Origin: Actinomycetes bacterium
GTDB lineage: Bacteria; Actinomycetota; Actinomycetes; Actinomycetales; Demequinaceae
Reading direction: 5' to 3'
Length of the DNA: 15,784 bases
Assembly (NCBI GenBank): GCA_023428185.1
Contig: JAEYYZ010000154.1
Coordinates: 1-15,784, forward strand
Part shown: one piece after another, positions 7,853-14,788 of the stretch
Position numbering within the stretch: the first letter of the stretch is position 1
Layout of the letters: each line of letters starts with the position of its first letter
Position numbers and translations under genes: made by a program
The notes under the pieces: generated by a model
Databases searched by the model: none
What the model was told of the DNA's origin: nothing
What the model saw: the letters and a program-made list of their open reading frames with translations, nothing else

Positions 7853-7895
7853 CGAGCGGCCCAGCCCGAAGGTTCTCTTCGAGAAGGGCCGCTCG
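7853..7895 (-). terminator. Strong inverted repeat, possible second terminator after csp
   Basis: CGAGCGGCCC (7853-7862) and GGGCCGCTCG (7886-7895) are perfect 10-base inverted repeats; inside them TTCTC (7873-7877) and GAGAA (7881-7885) form a second stem with a three-base loop. On the minus strand the outer stem is followed by TTGTATGTGT, only partly T-rich, so termination efficiency is uncertain. It lies after the clear csp terminator in the direction of csp transcription and before the DUF3040 gene, so it may be a backup terminator insulating that gene. Confidence 0.45.
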
Positions 7896-7914
7896 CGAGC
7901 GTCGCCAGTGACGC

Positions 7915-7936
7915 AAAAAGCTCGTGTTTAGACGAG
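7915..7936 (-). terminator. Intrinsic terminator of the cold-shock gene
   Basis: On the minus strand a short stem, CTCGT (7936-7932) with ACGAG (7925-7921) around a six-base loop, is followed by C and five T (7919-7915). It begins three bases after the csp stop codon. Stem plus T-tract at this distance is a normal rho-independent terminator. Confidence 0.7.
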
Positions 7937-7938
7937 TC

Positions 7939-8142
7939 CTAGATGGCGCGGACCTGTTCTGCCTGAGGGCCTTTAGGGCCCTCAGTCACTTCGAACTCAA
8001 CGCGCTGTGCTTCCTCGAGAGACTTGTAACCCTCTCCATCGATAGCGGACCAATGCACGAATACGTCGGGACCCCCGCCGTCTTGAGCAATAAAGCCGTA
8101 TCCCTTTTCAGAGTTGAACCACTTCACAGAACCCTGTGCCAT
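7939..8142 (-). CDS. cspA: Cold-shock domain protein (CspA family)
   Basis: A 67-residue single-stranded nucleic-acid binding protein with one OB-fold. It begins MAQGSVKWFNSEKGYGFIAQ; RNP1 (KGYGFI, 13-18) and RNP2 (DVFVHW, 26-31) are intact, and the length is typical. CspA proteins melt RNA secondary structure and act as transcription antiterminators and translation helpers. The ATG at 8142 was preferred over an in-frame ATG at 8187 because it gives the family N-terminus and has AAGGAA about nine bases upstream. A clear terminator follows. The 139 bases upstream to the PAC2 gene form the leader/promoter region; a CCGTG/CACGG hairpin at 8223-8236 lies in it, but no riboswitch-like structure can be assigned by eye. 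Confidence 0.96.
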   Translation of the reverse strand: MAQGSVKWFNSEKGYGFIAQDGGGPDVFVHWSAIDGEGYKSLEEAQRVEFEVTEGPKGPQAEQVRAI

Positions 8143-8281
8143 ACCTGCGTTTCCTTCACTACTGCCCGGGACGGGAAGGGCACGCACCTTGCGCCCCTTG
8201 TCGCCGTAATGCTCATCTTGCGCCGTGACACCACGGGGTCATGCACACTACGTATTCGCAACCGTTCACAGCATCCACGAA

Positions 8282-9199
8282 CTATCCGGGTGGTGGCAAG
8301 TCTCTTCTTTGTTGGGCAAGGAATTTCTCGAACTCGGCGCCTATCTCGTCGGCCGAGGGAAGAGGCCCCTCAAGCGGGAGTCCGCGCTCACGGGCGGCCA
8401 CAAACTGGTCGTACTGCTCCTCCAGTGTCGCCACGAGCGCCGTGATCTCTTCCGAGTCCCGCATCTGCCTGTCGATTTCCTCCATGGCAACGGATCCAGC
8501 GCCGTCGAGTTGGCTGATGTCAAAGTCCAGACCAGTGAGACCTTCCACCTCAGTCAGCGCACGTTGAGCGGCTTGAGGCAAAGCAGACTGAGCCAAGTAG
8601 TAGGGCACGTGGACCACAACATTGACCGCGTCGATGCCCCACTGACCAAACCGGTACTCCATCAGGTTTTGCGCCGATGCTGGCACCGTCACAGTGCCAA
8701 GGAAGCTTGAGGCATCGGGGAGAATATCTTGCCGGGTGCCATGGACAGTCGTGGTGAGTGGCCTTGTGTGAGGCGCTGCCATGGGGATGCCGTGCGCGCC
8801 TACCGTGAGTCCTACGCCCATGCGGCGCACAATTTCCTTGACCGCGAGGATGTACTTCTCCCACAGGATGTCAGGCTCCACGCCGTGCAGAAGGAGCAAC
8901 GCTTGCCCTTGGGCGTCGCGAACCAAGTCGAGCACTAATTCGGGCTCGTCGTAGTCGGTCCACTGGTTGATGGTGAACGTCATTTGTGGCCGCCTGCTCC
9001 GGTAATCCAGCAACTGGTCCACATCAAAGGTGGCGACTCGTACAGGTTCGGACAGCGACAGGATGTGGTCAGCGACGAGCGCGCCGGCACGGCCCGCGTC
9101 AACGAATCCGCGCAACGATTGCATCAGCACCGCACCGGTGCCTGCGGCATTGGCCCACGCCTCAACTCCGGCGGCGTCCCACTTCACGAGTTTGGTCAT
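8282..9199 (-). CDS. PAC2 family protein (proteasome assembly chaperone 2-like)
   Basis: A 305-residue cytoplasmic protein of the PAC2 family, related to eukaryotic and archaeal proteasome-assembly chaperones and widespread in actinobacteria, where its role is not settled. Recognisable stretches are the FVDAGRAGALVADHIL segment near residues 32-47, MTFTINQWTDYDEPELVLD near 73-91, LLLHGVEPDILWEKYI near 101-116 and GIPMAAPHTRP; the C-terminal third is helical and acidic (EEIDRQMRDSEEITALVATLEEQYDQF) and ends LPPPG. There is no C-terminal HbYX tail of the kind that docks on proteasome rings. The ATG at 9199 gives a full-length family protein, but its ribosome site is weak (GGTAGC). It is divergent from the HelD gene (133 bases between starts) and precedes csp by 139 bases. 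Confidence 0.87.
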   Translation of the reverse strand: MTKLVKWDAAGVEAWANAAGTGAVLMQSLRGFVDAGRAGALVADHILSLSEPVRVATFDVDQLLDYRSRRPQMTFTINQWTDYDEPELVLDLVRDAQGQALLLLHGVEPDILWEKYILAVKEIVRRMGVGLTVGAHGIPMAAPHTRPLTTTVHGTRQDILPDASSFLGTVTVPASAQNLMEYRFGQWGIDAVNVVVHVPYYLAQSALPQAAQRALTEVEGLTGLDFDISQLDGAGSVAMEEIDRQMRDSEEITALVATLEEQYDQFVAARERGLPLEGPLPSADEIGAEFEKFLAQQRRDLPPPG

Positions 9200-9271
9200 T
9201 TGCTACCAGTCTCCCACCGTGGGGCGACTGCCCCTGTCCGTATCGCGTGGGGCGAACGCACCTCGAAGGTT

Positions 9272-9280
9272 TGCGATAAT
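9272..9280 (+). promoter_or_regulatory. Extended -10 promoter candidate for the helD gene
   Basis: TGCGATAAT at 9272-9280 matches the extended -10 pattern TGN followed by a hexamer one base off TATAAT. No TTGACA-like -35 stands 17 bases upstream, which extended -10 promoters can tolerate. The start of transcription would be near 9287, giving a leader of about 45 bases. Confidence 0.5.
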
Positions 9281-9332
9281 GGTTCACTGCCCACTTTGAG
9301 TAGTGCAACGCGAAACTCGCGGAAGGTATGCC

Positions 9333-11537
9333 ATGCAGGACGAGACCACAGTCGCGACCGCGCGCGGCCTTGAGGCCGAGCAACGAGTCGTTGACGTGCT
9401 CTACGCACGCCTGGACGAGTTGCGAGACGAAGCCACCACTCGCTTGGCCGACATCCGCCGCTCCGGTCCTTCTGGGTCCCCTCAAAACCGATCTGAGCGG
9501 GACGCGTTCGCCACGTTGTACGAAGACCGCATTGCACAGCTTGATGCCGTGGAGGACAGGCTGTGCTTTGGCCGCTTGGACCTGGCGGCGGGCGACAGGC
9601 TTTACGTGGGCCGCATCGGGCTTTCTGACGACGAACATGTGCCGCTCCTGACCGACTGGCGTGCCCCTGCTGCCACAGCCTTCTACGCCGCGACGGCAGC
9701 CAACCCGTCGGGTGTCATCAACCGTAGGCACCTCACCACGGTGGGGCGCCGAGTCGCCGCCATCGAAGACGATGTCCTGGACGTCGAGGCACTCCGGGAG
9801 TCCGGCCAGGACTTGGCTCTCGCGGGAGAAGGCGCGCTCTTGGCAGCGCTCGGCGCAAGACGCACCGGACGAATGGGCGACATCGTCGCCACCATCCAGG
9901 CGGAACAAGATGCAGTGATCCGCGCTCCGCTCGCCGGCGCTCTCGTCGTCCAAGGTGGTCCCGGAACCGGTAAGACGGCCGTGGCCCTTCACCGTGCCGC
10001 GTACTTGCTGTACCACCACCGGAATCTGCTGGAAAGCCGCGGTGTACTGCTCATTGGGCCCTCGGCATCGTTCTTGAGGTACATCGACCACGTGCTCCCC
10101 TCGTTGGGTGAGACAGGTGCGGTTTCTACCACTCTTGGCGGCCTCGTCAAGGGAGTGGATACTTCCACCCACGAACGTGAAGAGATCGCCCGCATTAAGG
10201 GGCGCACCGTCATGGCGGACGTGGTGCGTGCCGCGGTGCGCGAACGCCAGCGACTACCGCGCGCGGACCAAGAGATCCGTATCGATGGACGCACAGTGGT
10301 GATCAGGCGCAGTGACATCCGCGATGCTCAAGCCAAGGCGCGCCGCGACGGCAAACCTCATAACGAAGCGCGAAACACGTTTGCTAAAGAGATGATCAGC
10401 CGTCTCACCACTCAGCTCATGGAGCAACTCGAGTCCAGCCTTGGGGACGACGACAGGGCTGAGTTGGCACGCGACGTCAGGGACAACCGTGCGGTGCGAG
10501 TGGCCATCAACCTGTGTTGGTTGCCTGTGACGGCCGAGCAATTGCTGCGCGACCTGTTCTCCAAGCCGCACGTGCTCAACGCGTGCACATCCGGGTTGAG
10601 CGACGCCGAACGGGCACTGCTGTCACGACCCGCTGATGCACCTTTCACCGACGCAGACATCCCGTTGCTGGACGAGGCGGCTGAGTTGCTGGGCGACCTC
10701 CCCAGCGGCGCGCCCAAGGAGAAGAGCGGGCCGAGCGCCGAGGAGGTCCGCTACGCCAAGGAGGTGCTCGAGAGCTTTGGCGCTGCGAGCATGATCAAGG
10801 TGGACGCGCACACGCTCGCGTCCCGTATGCAAGCGACGGCCGCGCGGCTCTCCGTTGCCGAACGAGCATCGGCCGACCGAACATGGACCTACGGGCACAT
10901 CGTGGTGGACGAAGCCCAGGAACTCAGCCCCATGGCGTGGCGCATGCTCTTGCGCCGTTGCCCCACCCGCTCGTTCACCATTGTGGGCGACGTGGCGCAA
11001 ACCACCGCGACGGCAGGAACTCGGTGGTGGCCGGAGACGATGGATCCGCTGTTCCGGGATGGCTGGAATTTGCGCGAGCTCACGGTGAGTTACCGCATTC
11101 CCGCTGCGGTCGCTGAAGCGGCTCAGTCATTTGCTCGGGCTGCGGGCCTGCCCGTGAGCGACATGAGCGCCGCCAGGGAACTGGATCACTCGGTGAGCGT
11201 TGAGCGCGCTACGGGAGACGTGCTCGAGGCGGCCGTGGAGGCGGCTACGAAGGAATTGGAGCGTCTAGACCAGGCGGATGGCGGGCTTGTTGCCCTCTTG
11301 ACGTCCGATGCCGGTGCGCCGGCCGCGCGGGCTGCGGTGGCTGGTACTGCTATTCAGGCCATGAGTGCTCGAGAGGCTAAAGGTCTGGAATTCGACTCCG
11401 TGGTGGTTGTGGAGCCCGCAGATGTCGCGACGGTGCCCTCGGACCTCTACGTGGCGCTCACCCGCCCCACTAAGCGATTGGTGCTCGTCCACGCCCAGCC
11501 CTTGCCGCGCGGTTTGGCAGAGGCAACCGCGGGGTAA
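9333..11537 (+). CDS. helD: HelD-like superfamily 1 helicase/ATPase (RNA polymerase-associated type)
   Basis: A 734-residue UvrD/Rep-like ATPase. The N-terminal helical/coiled-coil part (about 10-43) is followed by the HelD-type segment YVGRIGL and LLTDWRAPAATAFYAAT, then Walker A GGPGTGKT at 208-215, Walker B VVDEAQE at 524-530, SYRIP, SAREAKGLEFDSVVVVEP from 678 and the C-terminal YVALTRPTKRL at 706-716. HelD proteins use ATP to release stalled RNA polymerase from nucleic acid; in some actinobacteria relatives also protect against rifamycins. The ATG at 9333 has GGAAGG six bases upstream and was chosen over an in-frame GTG at 9303. It is a single-gene unit, divergent from PAC2 and convergent with the protease gene (48 bases between ends). 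The absence of nuclease or RecB-like domains argues against a repair helicase. Confidence 0.88.
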   Translation: MQDETTVATARGLEAEQRVVDVLYARLDELRDEATTRLADIRRSGPSGSPQNRSERDAFATLYEDRIAQLDAVEDRLCFGRLDLAAGDRLYVGRIGLSDDEHVPLLTDWRAPAATAFYAATAANPSGVINRRHLTTVGRRVAAIEDDVLDVEALRESGQDLALAGEGALLAALGARRTGRMGDIVATIQAEQDAVIRAPLAGALVVQGGPGTGKTAVALHRAAYLLYHHRNLLESRGVLLIGPSASFLRYIDHVLPSLGETGAVSTTLGGLVKGVDTSTHEREEIARIKGRTVMADVVRAAVRERQRLPRADQEIRIDGRTVVIRRSDIRDAQAKARRDGKPHNEARNTFAKEMISRLTTQLMEQLESSLGDDDRAELARDVRDNRAVRVAINLCWLPVTAEQLLRDLFSKPHVLNACTSGLSDAERALLSRPADAPFTDADIPLLDEAAELLGDLPSGAPKEKSGPSAEEVRYAKEVLESFGAASMIKVDAHTLASRMQATAARLSVAERASADRTWTYGHIVVDEAQELSPMAWRMLLRRCPTRSFTIVGDVAQTTATAGTRWWPETMDPLFRDGWNLRELTVSYRIPAAVAEAAQSFARAAGLPVSDMSAARELDHSVSVERATGDVLEAAVEAATKELERLDQADGGLVALLTSDAGAPAARAAVAGTAIQAMSAREAKGLEFDSVVVVEPADVATVPSDLYVALTRPTKRLVLVHAQPLPRGLAEATAG

Positions 11538-11585
11538 CTTCCTCTGTAGGCCCGTCGGCGAAATCCGCGCGCTGTCTCCCCGCCA

Positions 11586-12380
11586 CTACTCGCAGGGACC
11601 CGCTCCCGCGATGGCGAGGCCTTGAAGGTCTCCAGGACCCCACGTGGTTTGCCTGTCATTGGTCTCGTACATCAACTCATTGGGGTCACTGACATGAGCG
11701 AGACCCAGGACGTGCGCCAGTTCATGCATGATGATCGCCTGAACTTGAGCCTCCCCTGAAGTGGAGGCAAGAAAGATGCCCAGATCCGGTCCGTCGAGAA
11801 TGATCACGCCACCTCGCAAGTACCGCTGTTCCCCGTGAGATCCCTGGATGGCGTGTGACCCGCCCACTCCGGCGACTGGGCCCTCGAGATCCGTGTGCTC
11901 CGCGGCGCTCGACCACCCGATGACGAGCGGCGCATAGTGGTCTCCATAGCGCTCTTGGAACAAGGGGCGGTCAAAATCAGGGACTTCGTCCGTGGGGCCG
12001 AGGTATTCAAACTGAAGTCCCGTACGTGCTTGAACGTCTTCCACGGCAGCAAACACCAAGGGCTCAGCAAAGACCGGTATGTTCGCGGTGGCCAGCACCC
12101 ATGGCACTGTGCGGCACGGGTCAAAGCGCACAGGCCCCGTCTCGTCGACCACGGAAAAGGCATGCTCGCCTGCCGTGGTGATGGGGACCTCAGGCAAGCG
12201 CCGAGTTGATGGACCTTGAGCGTACGGAAGTTCGATCTGCTTGCCATTGTCCTCGAGCACGTTGCGAGGTTGTCCAATGTGCATGAGGTCCTGGACGCCG
12301 TAACCTGAAGCCCACATCGCGGCACCCACCATCACCACCACTACTGCGAGGGCGAGGACCATGCGACCCAGTACTTTCAC
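11586..12380 (-). CDS. Matrixin-type zinc metalloprotease, membrane-anchored or secreted
   Basis: A 264-residue extracytoplasmic metalloprotease (metzincin, M10-like). An N-terminal hydrophobic segment (about 7-25) acts as signal or anchor. The zinc site is HELAHVLGLAH (219-229: His219, Glu220, His223, His229), and Met237 in NELMYE fits the Met-turn. Upstream, FDPCRTVPWVL resembles the start of the catalytic domain in actinobacterial matrixins, and Cys89 and Cys263 could form a disulfide. Substrate unknown. The GTG at 12380 lacks a clear ribosome site; an ATG at 12362 (residue 7) would still keep the hydrophobic segment. Divergent from serA, with 66 bases between their GTG starts. I see no LPXTG, lipobox or wall-binding domain. 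Confidence 0.87.
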   Translation of the reverse strand: MKVLGRMVLALAVVVVMVGAAMWASGYGVQDLMHIGQPRNVLEDNGKQIELPYAQGPSTRRLPEVPITTAGEHAFSVVDETGPVRFDPCRTVPWVLATANIPVFAEPLVFAAVEDVQARTGLQFEYLGPTDEVPDFDRPLFQERYGDHYAPLVIGWSSAAEHTDLEGPVAGVGGSHAIQGSHGEQRYLRGGVIILDGPDLGIFLASTSGEAQVQAIIMHELAHVLGLAHVSDPNELMYETNDRQTTWGPGDLQGLAIAGAGPCE

Positions 12381-12409
12381 CCCGTAAGGGTGTCACGGCG
12401 GAGCGTCAA
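12381..12409 (-). promoter_or_regulatory. Weak promoter candidate for the matrixin gene
   Basis: On the minus strand TTGACG (12409-12404) stands 17 bases before TACGGG (12386-12381). The -35 is good and the -10 poor. Transcription would begin near 12374, inside the GTG-started frame, which would favour the ATG at 12362 as the real start. Confidence 0.3.
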
Positions 12410-12410
12410 A

Positions 12411-12439
12411 TTGGAAACTCGGCACAAGTGCGAGAACAT
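12411..12439 (+). promoter_or_regulatory. Promoter candidate for serA, implying a leaderless mRNA
   Basis: TTGGAA (12411-12416), a 17-base spacer and GAACAT (12434-12439) keep the key -35 TTG and the -10 A at position 2 and T at position 6. Transcription would start seven or eight bases downstream, on or next to the GTG at 12447, which has no Shine-Dalgarno sequence. Leaderless starts of this kind are frequent in actinobacteria. Confidence 0.4.
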
Positions 12440-12446
12440 AGCGCCC

Positions 12447-13643
12447 GTGCGCGCTCTCTTACTTGAAACTCTCCACCCCAAAGCCACCGAGGTTCTCACT
12501 GCTGCCGGTATTGAAGCCGTCAACCACGTGGGAGCCATGGATGAAGATGAACTGATCGAGGCCCTCGACGGCATCGAACTTCTCGGCATCCGGTCCAAGA
12601 CCCAAGTGACGGAGCGTGTGCTCGACGCCGCGCCTTCACTCATCGCTGTGGGCGCCTTCTCCATTGGCACCAACCAGATTGACTTAGCTGCCGCTGCACG
12701 TCGCGGCATTGCCGCGTTCAATGCGCCGTTCTCCAACACCCGTTCCGTAGTGGAGATGGCGGTGTCCGAGATGATTTCGCTCACGCGCCGGCTGCCCGAC
12801 CACAACCGCCTCATGCACCAGGGTGTGTGGAACAAGAGCGCCGAAGGCGCGCACGAGATCCGCGGACGCACCCTGGGAATCGTGGGTTACGGCAACATCG
12901 GTTCGCAGTTGTCGGTGATTGCCGAGGCGCTGGGCATGAATGTGATCTTCTACGACAGCGCAGAGAAGCTTGCACTCGGCAACGCCACCAAGATGCCCAC
13001 CTTGGAGGCCTTGCTTGAGCAAGCCGACGTGGTGACGTTGCACGTGGACGGCCGCATGGGAAACCAGGGGTTCTTTGGACGCGCGCAGTTCGAGGCCATG
13101 AAGCCCGGTGCGCTGTTCTTGAACCTCTCACGGGGGTTCATTGTGGATGTAGAGGCTCTCAAGGAAGGCCTAGAGTCTGGCCGCATCGGCGGCGCGGCTA
13201 TTGACGTGTTCCCTGAGGAACCCAAAACTAAGGGCGACCCGTTCGTCAGTCCCTTGCAGGGCCTCGCGAATGTCATTCTCACACCACACATTGGCGGCTC
13301 CACTGAGGAAGCTCAGCGTGACATCGGCCAGTTTGTGGCAACCCGTTTGCGCGACTACGTGCAGCATGGCTCCACGTCGCTGTCCGTCAACGTACCCACG
13401 TTGTCGCTCGAGCAGCCCAAGGGAACTCACCGCATCACTCACTTGCACCTCAACGTCCCTGGCGTGCTCGCCAAGGTCAACCAAGAACTTGCGGAGCATG
13501 GCGTGAACATCGAGGCACAAATGCTTTCCACGCGCGGTGAGTTGGGTTACGTGGTCACGGACATTGCAGAGGGCATTGGCGCCGATGCCATTGACGACCT
13601 TCTCGCCATGCCGGAGACGGTTCGACTTCGCGTCTTGTCCTAA
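12447..13643 (+). CDS. serA: D-3-phosphoglycerate dehydrogenase with ACT domain
   Basis: Oxidises 3-phosphoglycerate to 3-phosphohydroxypyruvate with NAD, the first step of serine synthesis. In the 398-residue product the NAD-binding motif is GYGNIG at 147-152 and the catalytic residues match the E. coli spacing: Arg229 (LSRGF), Glu258 (DVFPEEP) and His281 (TPHIGG). A C-terminal ACT domain begins near 328 (HRITHLHLNVPGVLAKVNQEL), so feedback control by serine is likely. This is the short E. coli-like form, without the intervening domain of the long mycobacterial SerA. The GTG at 12447 gives the usual N-terminus (RALLLETLHP); a GTG at 12390 in frame would add 19 atypical residues. No ribosome site is visible, consistent with a leaderless mRNA. 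Convergent with nrdR. Confidence 0.95.
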   Translation: MRALLLETLHPKATEVLTAAGIEAVNHVGAMDEDELIEALDGIELLGIRSKTQVTERVLDAAPSLIAVGAFSIGTNQIDLAAAARRGIAAFNAPFSNTRSVVEMAVSEMISLTRRLPDHNRLMHQGVWNKSAEGAHEIRGRTLGIVGYGNIGSQLSVIAEALGMNVIFYDSAEKLALGNATKMPTLEALLEQADVVTLHVDGRMGNQGFFGRAQFEAMKPGALFLNLSRGFIVDVEALKEGLESGRIGGAAIDVFPEEPKTKGDPFVSPLQGLANVILTPHIGGSTEEAQRDIGQFVATRLRDYVQHGSTSLSVNVPTLSLEQPKGTHRITHLHLNVPGVLAKVNQELAEHGVNIEAQMLSTRGELGYVVTDIAEGIGADAIDDLLAMPETVRLRVLS

Positions 13644-13755
13644 GCGCTCCGCGCTCAGCACCTCAGGTGCGCGGCTGATCAGCTCGGTACTCGGGGGCCG
13701 CGCGCGTGGCTCTTCGGCCTCGTACTCGGTTCATTCCCCTCGCGCACGCGACCCT

Positions 13756-14217
13756 TTAGGCCTCTTTAGCCGCGTCTTCTTCCCGCAAGCGAGTAATGGC
13801 CGCTTCGAACGCTTCGAGGCTGTCGAACGCCTGGTAGACGCTCGCAAATCGTAAGTAGGCGATCTCGTCCAATTCGCGTAGCGGCGGGAGAATGGCGAGC
13901 CCGATGTCCAAGGCGTCGATCTCTGCTTGCCCGGAGGCGCGAATCGATTCCTCGACTTTCTGCGCGAGGAGTGCAAGATCGTCGTCGCTTACGGGCCTGC
14001 CTTGGCATGCTTTGCGCACGCCAGAAATGATCTTGTCGCGCGAGAAAGGCTCTACGACTCCGGATCGCTTCACCACGGACAGCGAAAAGGTTTCGACGGT
14101 GGAGAATCTCTTGCCACAATTAGGGCACTCTCGCCGGCGGCGAATCTGTGCCCCGTCGTCGGCGGTACGAGAATCGACTACACGAGAGTCAGCGTGACGG
14201 CAGAACGGGCAATGCAT
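13756..14217 (-). CDS. nrdR: Transcriptional repressor NrdR
   Basis: A 153-residue repressor that binds NrdR boxes in front of ribonucleotide-reductase genes and senses ATP/dATP. An N-terminal zinc ribbon with Cys3, Cys6, Cys31 and Cys34 (MHCPFCRHADSRVVDSR, ECPNCGKRFST) is followed by an ATP-cone domain from about 47 (SVVKRSGVVEPFSRDKI) to 137. Length and motifs are standard. The ATG at 14217 is fixed by the conserved N-terminus; only a G-run (GGGGG) serves as ribosome site. It lies 83 bases downstream of the LysM gene on the same strand with no terminator between, so read-through from the SOS promoter is possible. No nrd genes are in the window. Confidence 0.97.
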   Translation of the reverse strand: MHCPFCRHADSRVVDSRTADDGAQIRRRRECPNCGKRFSTVETFSLSVVKRSGVVEPFSRDKIISGVRKACQGRPVSDDDLALLAQKVEESIRASGQAEIDALDIGLAILPPLRELDEIAYLRFASVYQAFDSLEAFEAAITRLREEDAAKEA

Positions 14218-14300
14218 GCCCCCACTGTGCCACTTTCTGGGCAAGCTGTGTGCACCGAGGGTACGGCGCGGCTCAATGGTGCCGGGACCCTGCACGGTCG

Positions 14301-14636
14301 CTAGTCGGCAGAAGGCACGAGCAGCTGGTCTCCTGTGCGGATGGCGGTGGACTCCAAGGCGTTGAGCGCCATGATTTCGTCGAGGGTGTCGCGCACGTTC
14401 TCGCCAGGGCCGGTGTACGCGGCGGCGATGGACCACAAGGTCTCACCGTGAGCCACGGTCCAGGTGTCCGTGGTCCATGTCCCGGCACCACCGGCATCGG
14501 ACGAATCGGAAGCCATGGCTCGCGGAGCGATCCAAGCGATAACTGCGATCATGAGAAGCACCACGAGGACGCGCTTGGCACGCGCAGCAGCTGTAGGAAT
14601 CGCGGTGATGGTGACATCTCCCAGTGTGATTGCCAT
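14301..14636 (-). CDS. LysM-domain membrane protein, likely SOS-induced division inhibitor
   Basis: A 111-residue protein with one membrane helix at about 22-40 and a single LysM peptidoglycan-binding domain at about 58-108 (WTVAHGETLWSIAAAY ... IRTGDQLLVP). Its place, divergent from lexA with LexA boxes between, matches the SOS-induced division suppressors of Gram-positives: YneA of Bacillus, DivS of Corynebacterium and the LysM protein ChiZ (Rv2719c) beside lexA in Mycobacterium tuberculosis. Expected role: delay septation during DNA damage, acting at the membrane and cell wall. The ATG at 14636 follows a purine-rich GGAGGAAGGCAGGA leader. No hydrolase domain is visible, so any enzymatic activity is unsupported. 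Two SOS boxes lie 45-75 bases upstream of its start. Confidence 0.88.
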   Translation of the reverse strand: MAITLGDVTITAIPTAAARAKRVLVVLLMIAVIAWIAPRAMASDSSDAGGAGTWTTDTWTVAHGETLWSIAAAYTGPGENVRDTLDEIMALNALESTAIRTGDQLLVPSAD

Positions 14637-14681
14637 GATCCTGCCTTCCTCCGTGGATTCTTAATCCTCACCACATCTATT

Positions 14682-14695
14682 CGAACGTATGTTCG
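14682..14695. promoter_or_regulatory. LexA (SOS) box 1, CGAACGTATGTTCG
   Basis: A perfect palindrome matching the Gram-positive SOS consensus CGAAC-N4-GTTCG. It is the box nearest the LysM gene (46 bases from its ATG) and is therefore likely to control it. Confidence 0.88.
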
Positions 14696-14696
14696 T

Positions 14697-14710
14697 CGAA
14701 CGTATGTTCT
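14697..14710. promoter_or_regulatory. LexA (SOS) box 2, CGAACGTATGTTCT
   Basis: Same core as box 1 with one mismatch at the last base. A single base separates the two boxes and their centres are 15 bases apart, so two LexA dimers could sit side by side. Confidence 0.82.
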
Positions 14711-14748
14711 ATTCGTACCATGCCCAGCCGACACGCGCAAGAAAAACT

Positions 14749-14762
14749 CGAACATATGTTTG
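14749..14762. promoter_or_regulatory. LexA (SOS) box 3, CGAACATATGTTTG
   Basis: One mismatch from the SOS consensus. It overlaps the proposed lexA -35 element (14760-14765), as expected for autorepression of lexA. Confidence 0.82.
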
Positions 14763-14788
14763 ATTTTCATTCCTTGAGGCCGTAACGT
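14760..14788 (+). promoter_or_regulatory. Promoter candidate for lexA
   Basis: TTGATT (14760-14765), a 17-base spacer and TAACGT (14783-14788). Transcription would begin near 14795, giving an untranslated leader of about 124 bases before the lexA ATG. SOS box 3 overlaps the -35. The -10 is only a moderate match. Confidence 0.42.

Noticed and set aside
8223..8236. CCGTG/CACGG hairpin upstream of csp, considered as a terminator of the PAC2 gene or cold-sensing leader element
   Set aside because: A five-base stem with no T-run and no wider structure that I can defend by eye.
8225..8710. A 161-codon plus-strand open frame opposite the PAC2 gene
   Set aside because: Antisense to a well-supported PAC2 protein, with no ribosome site or motif.
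9241..9300. A rifamycin-associated element upstream of helD
   Set aside because: The long GC-rich inverted repeat expected for such an element is not present; only an imperfect CTCGAAG/CTTTGAG pair is seen around the -10.
9162..10172. A 336-codon minus-strand open frame opposite the helD gene
   Set aside because: It lies antisense to the HelD N-terminal half, overlaps the PAC2 start region and has no domain signature. Long shadow frames are common in this GC range.
13643..13670. Two small hairpins (AGCGC/GCGCT and GCACC/GGTGC) after serA, considered as a terminator
   Set aside because: Both stems are short and no T-run follows on either strand, so I cannot support an intrinsic terminator for serA or nrdR.
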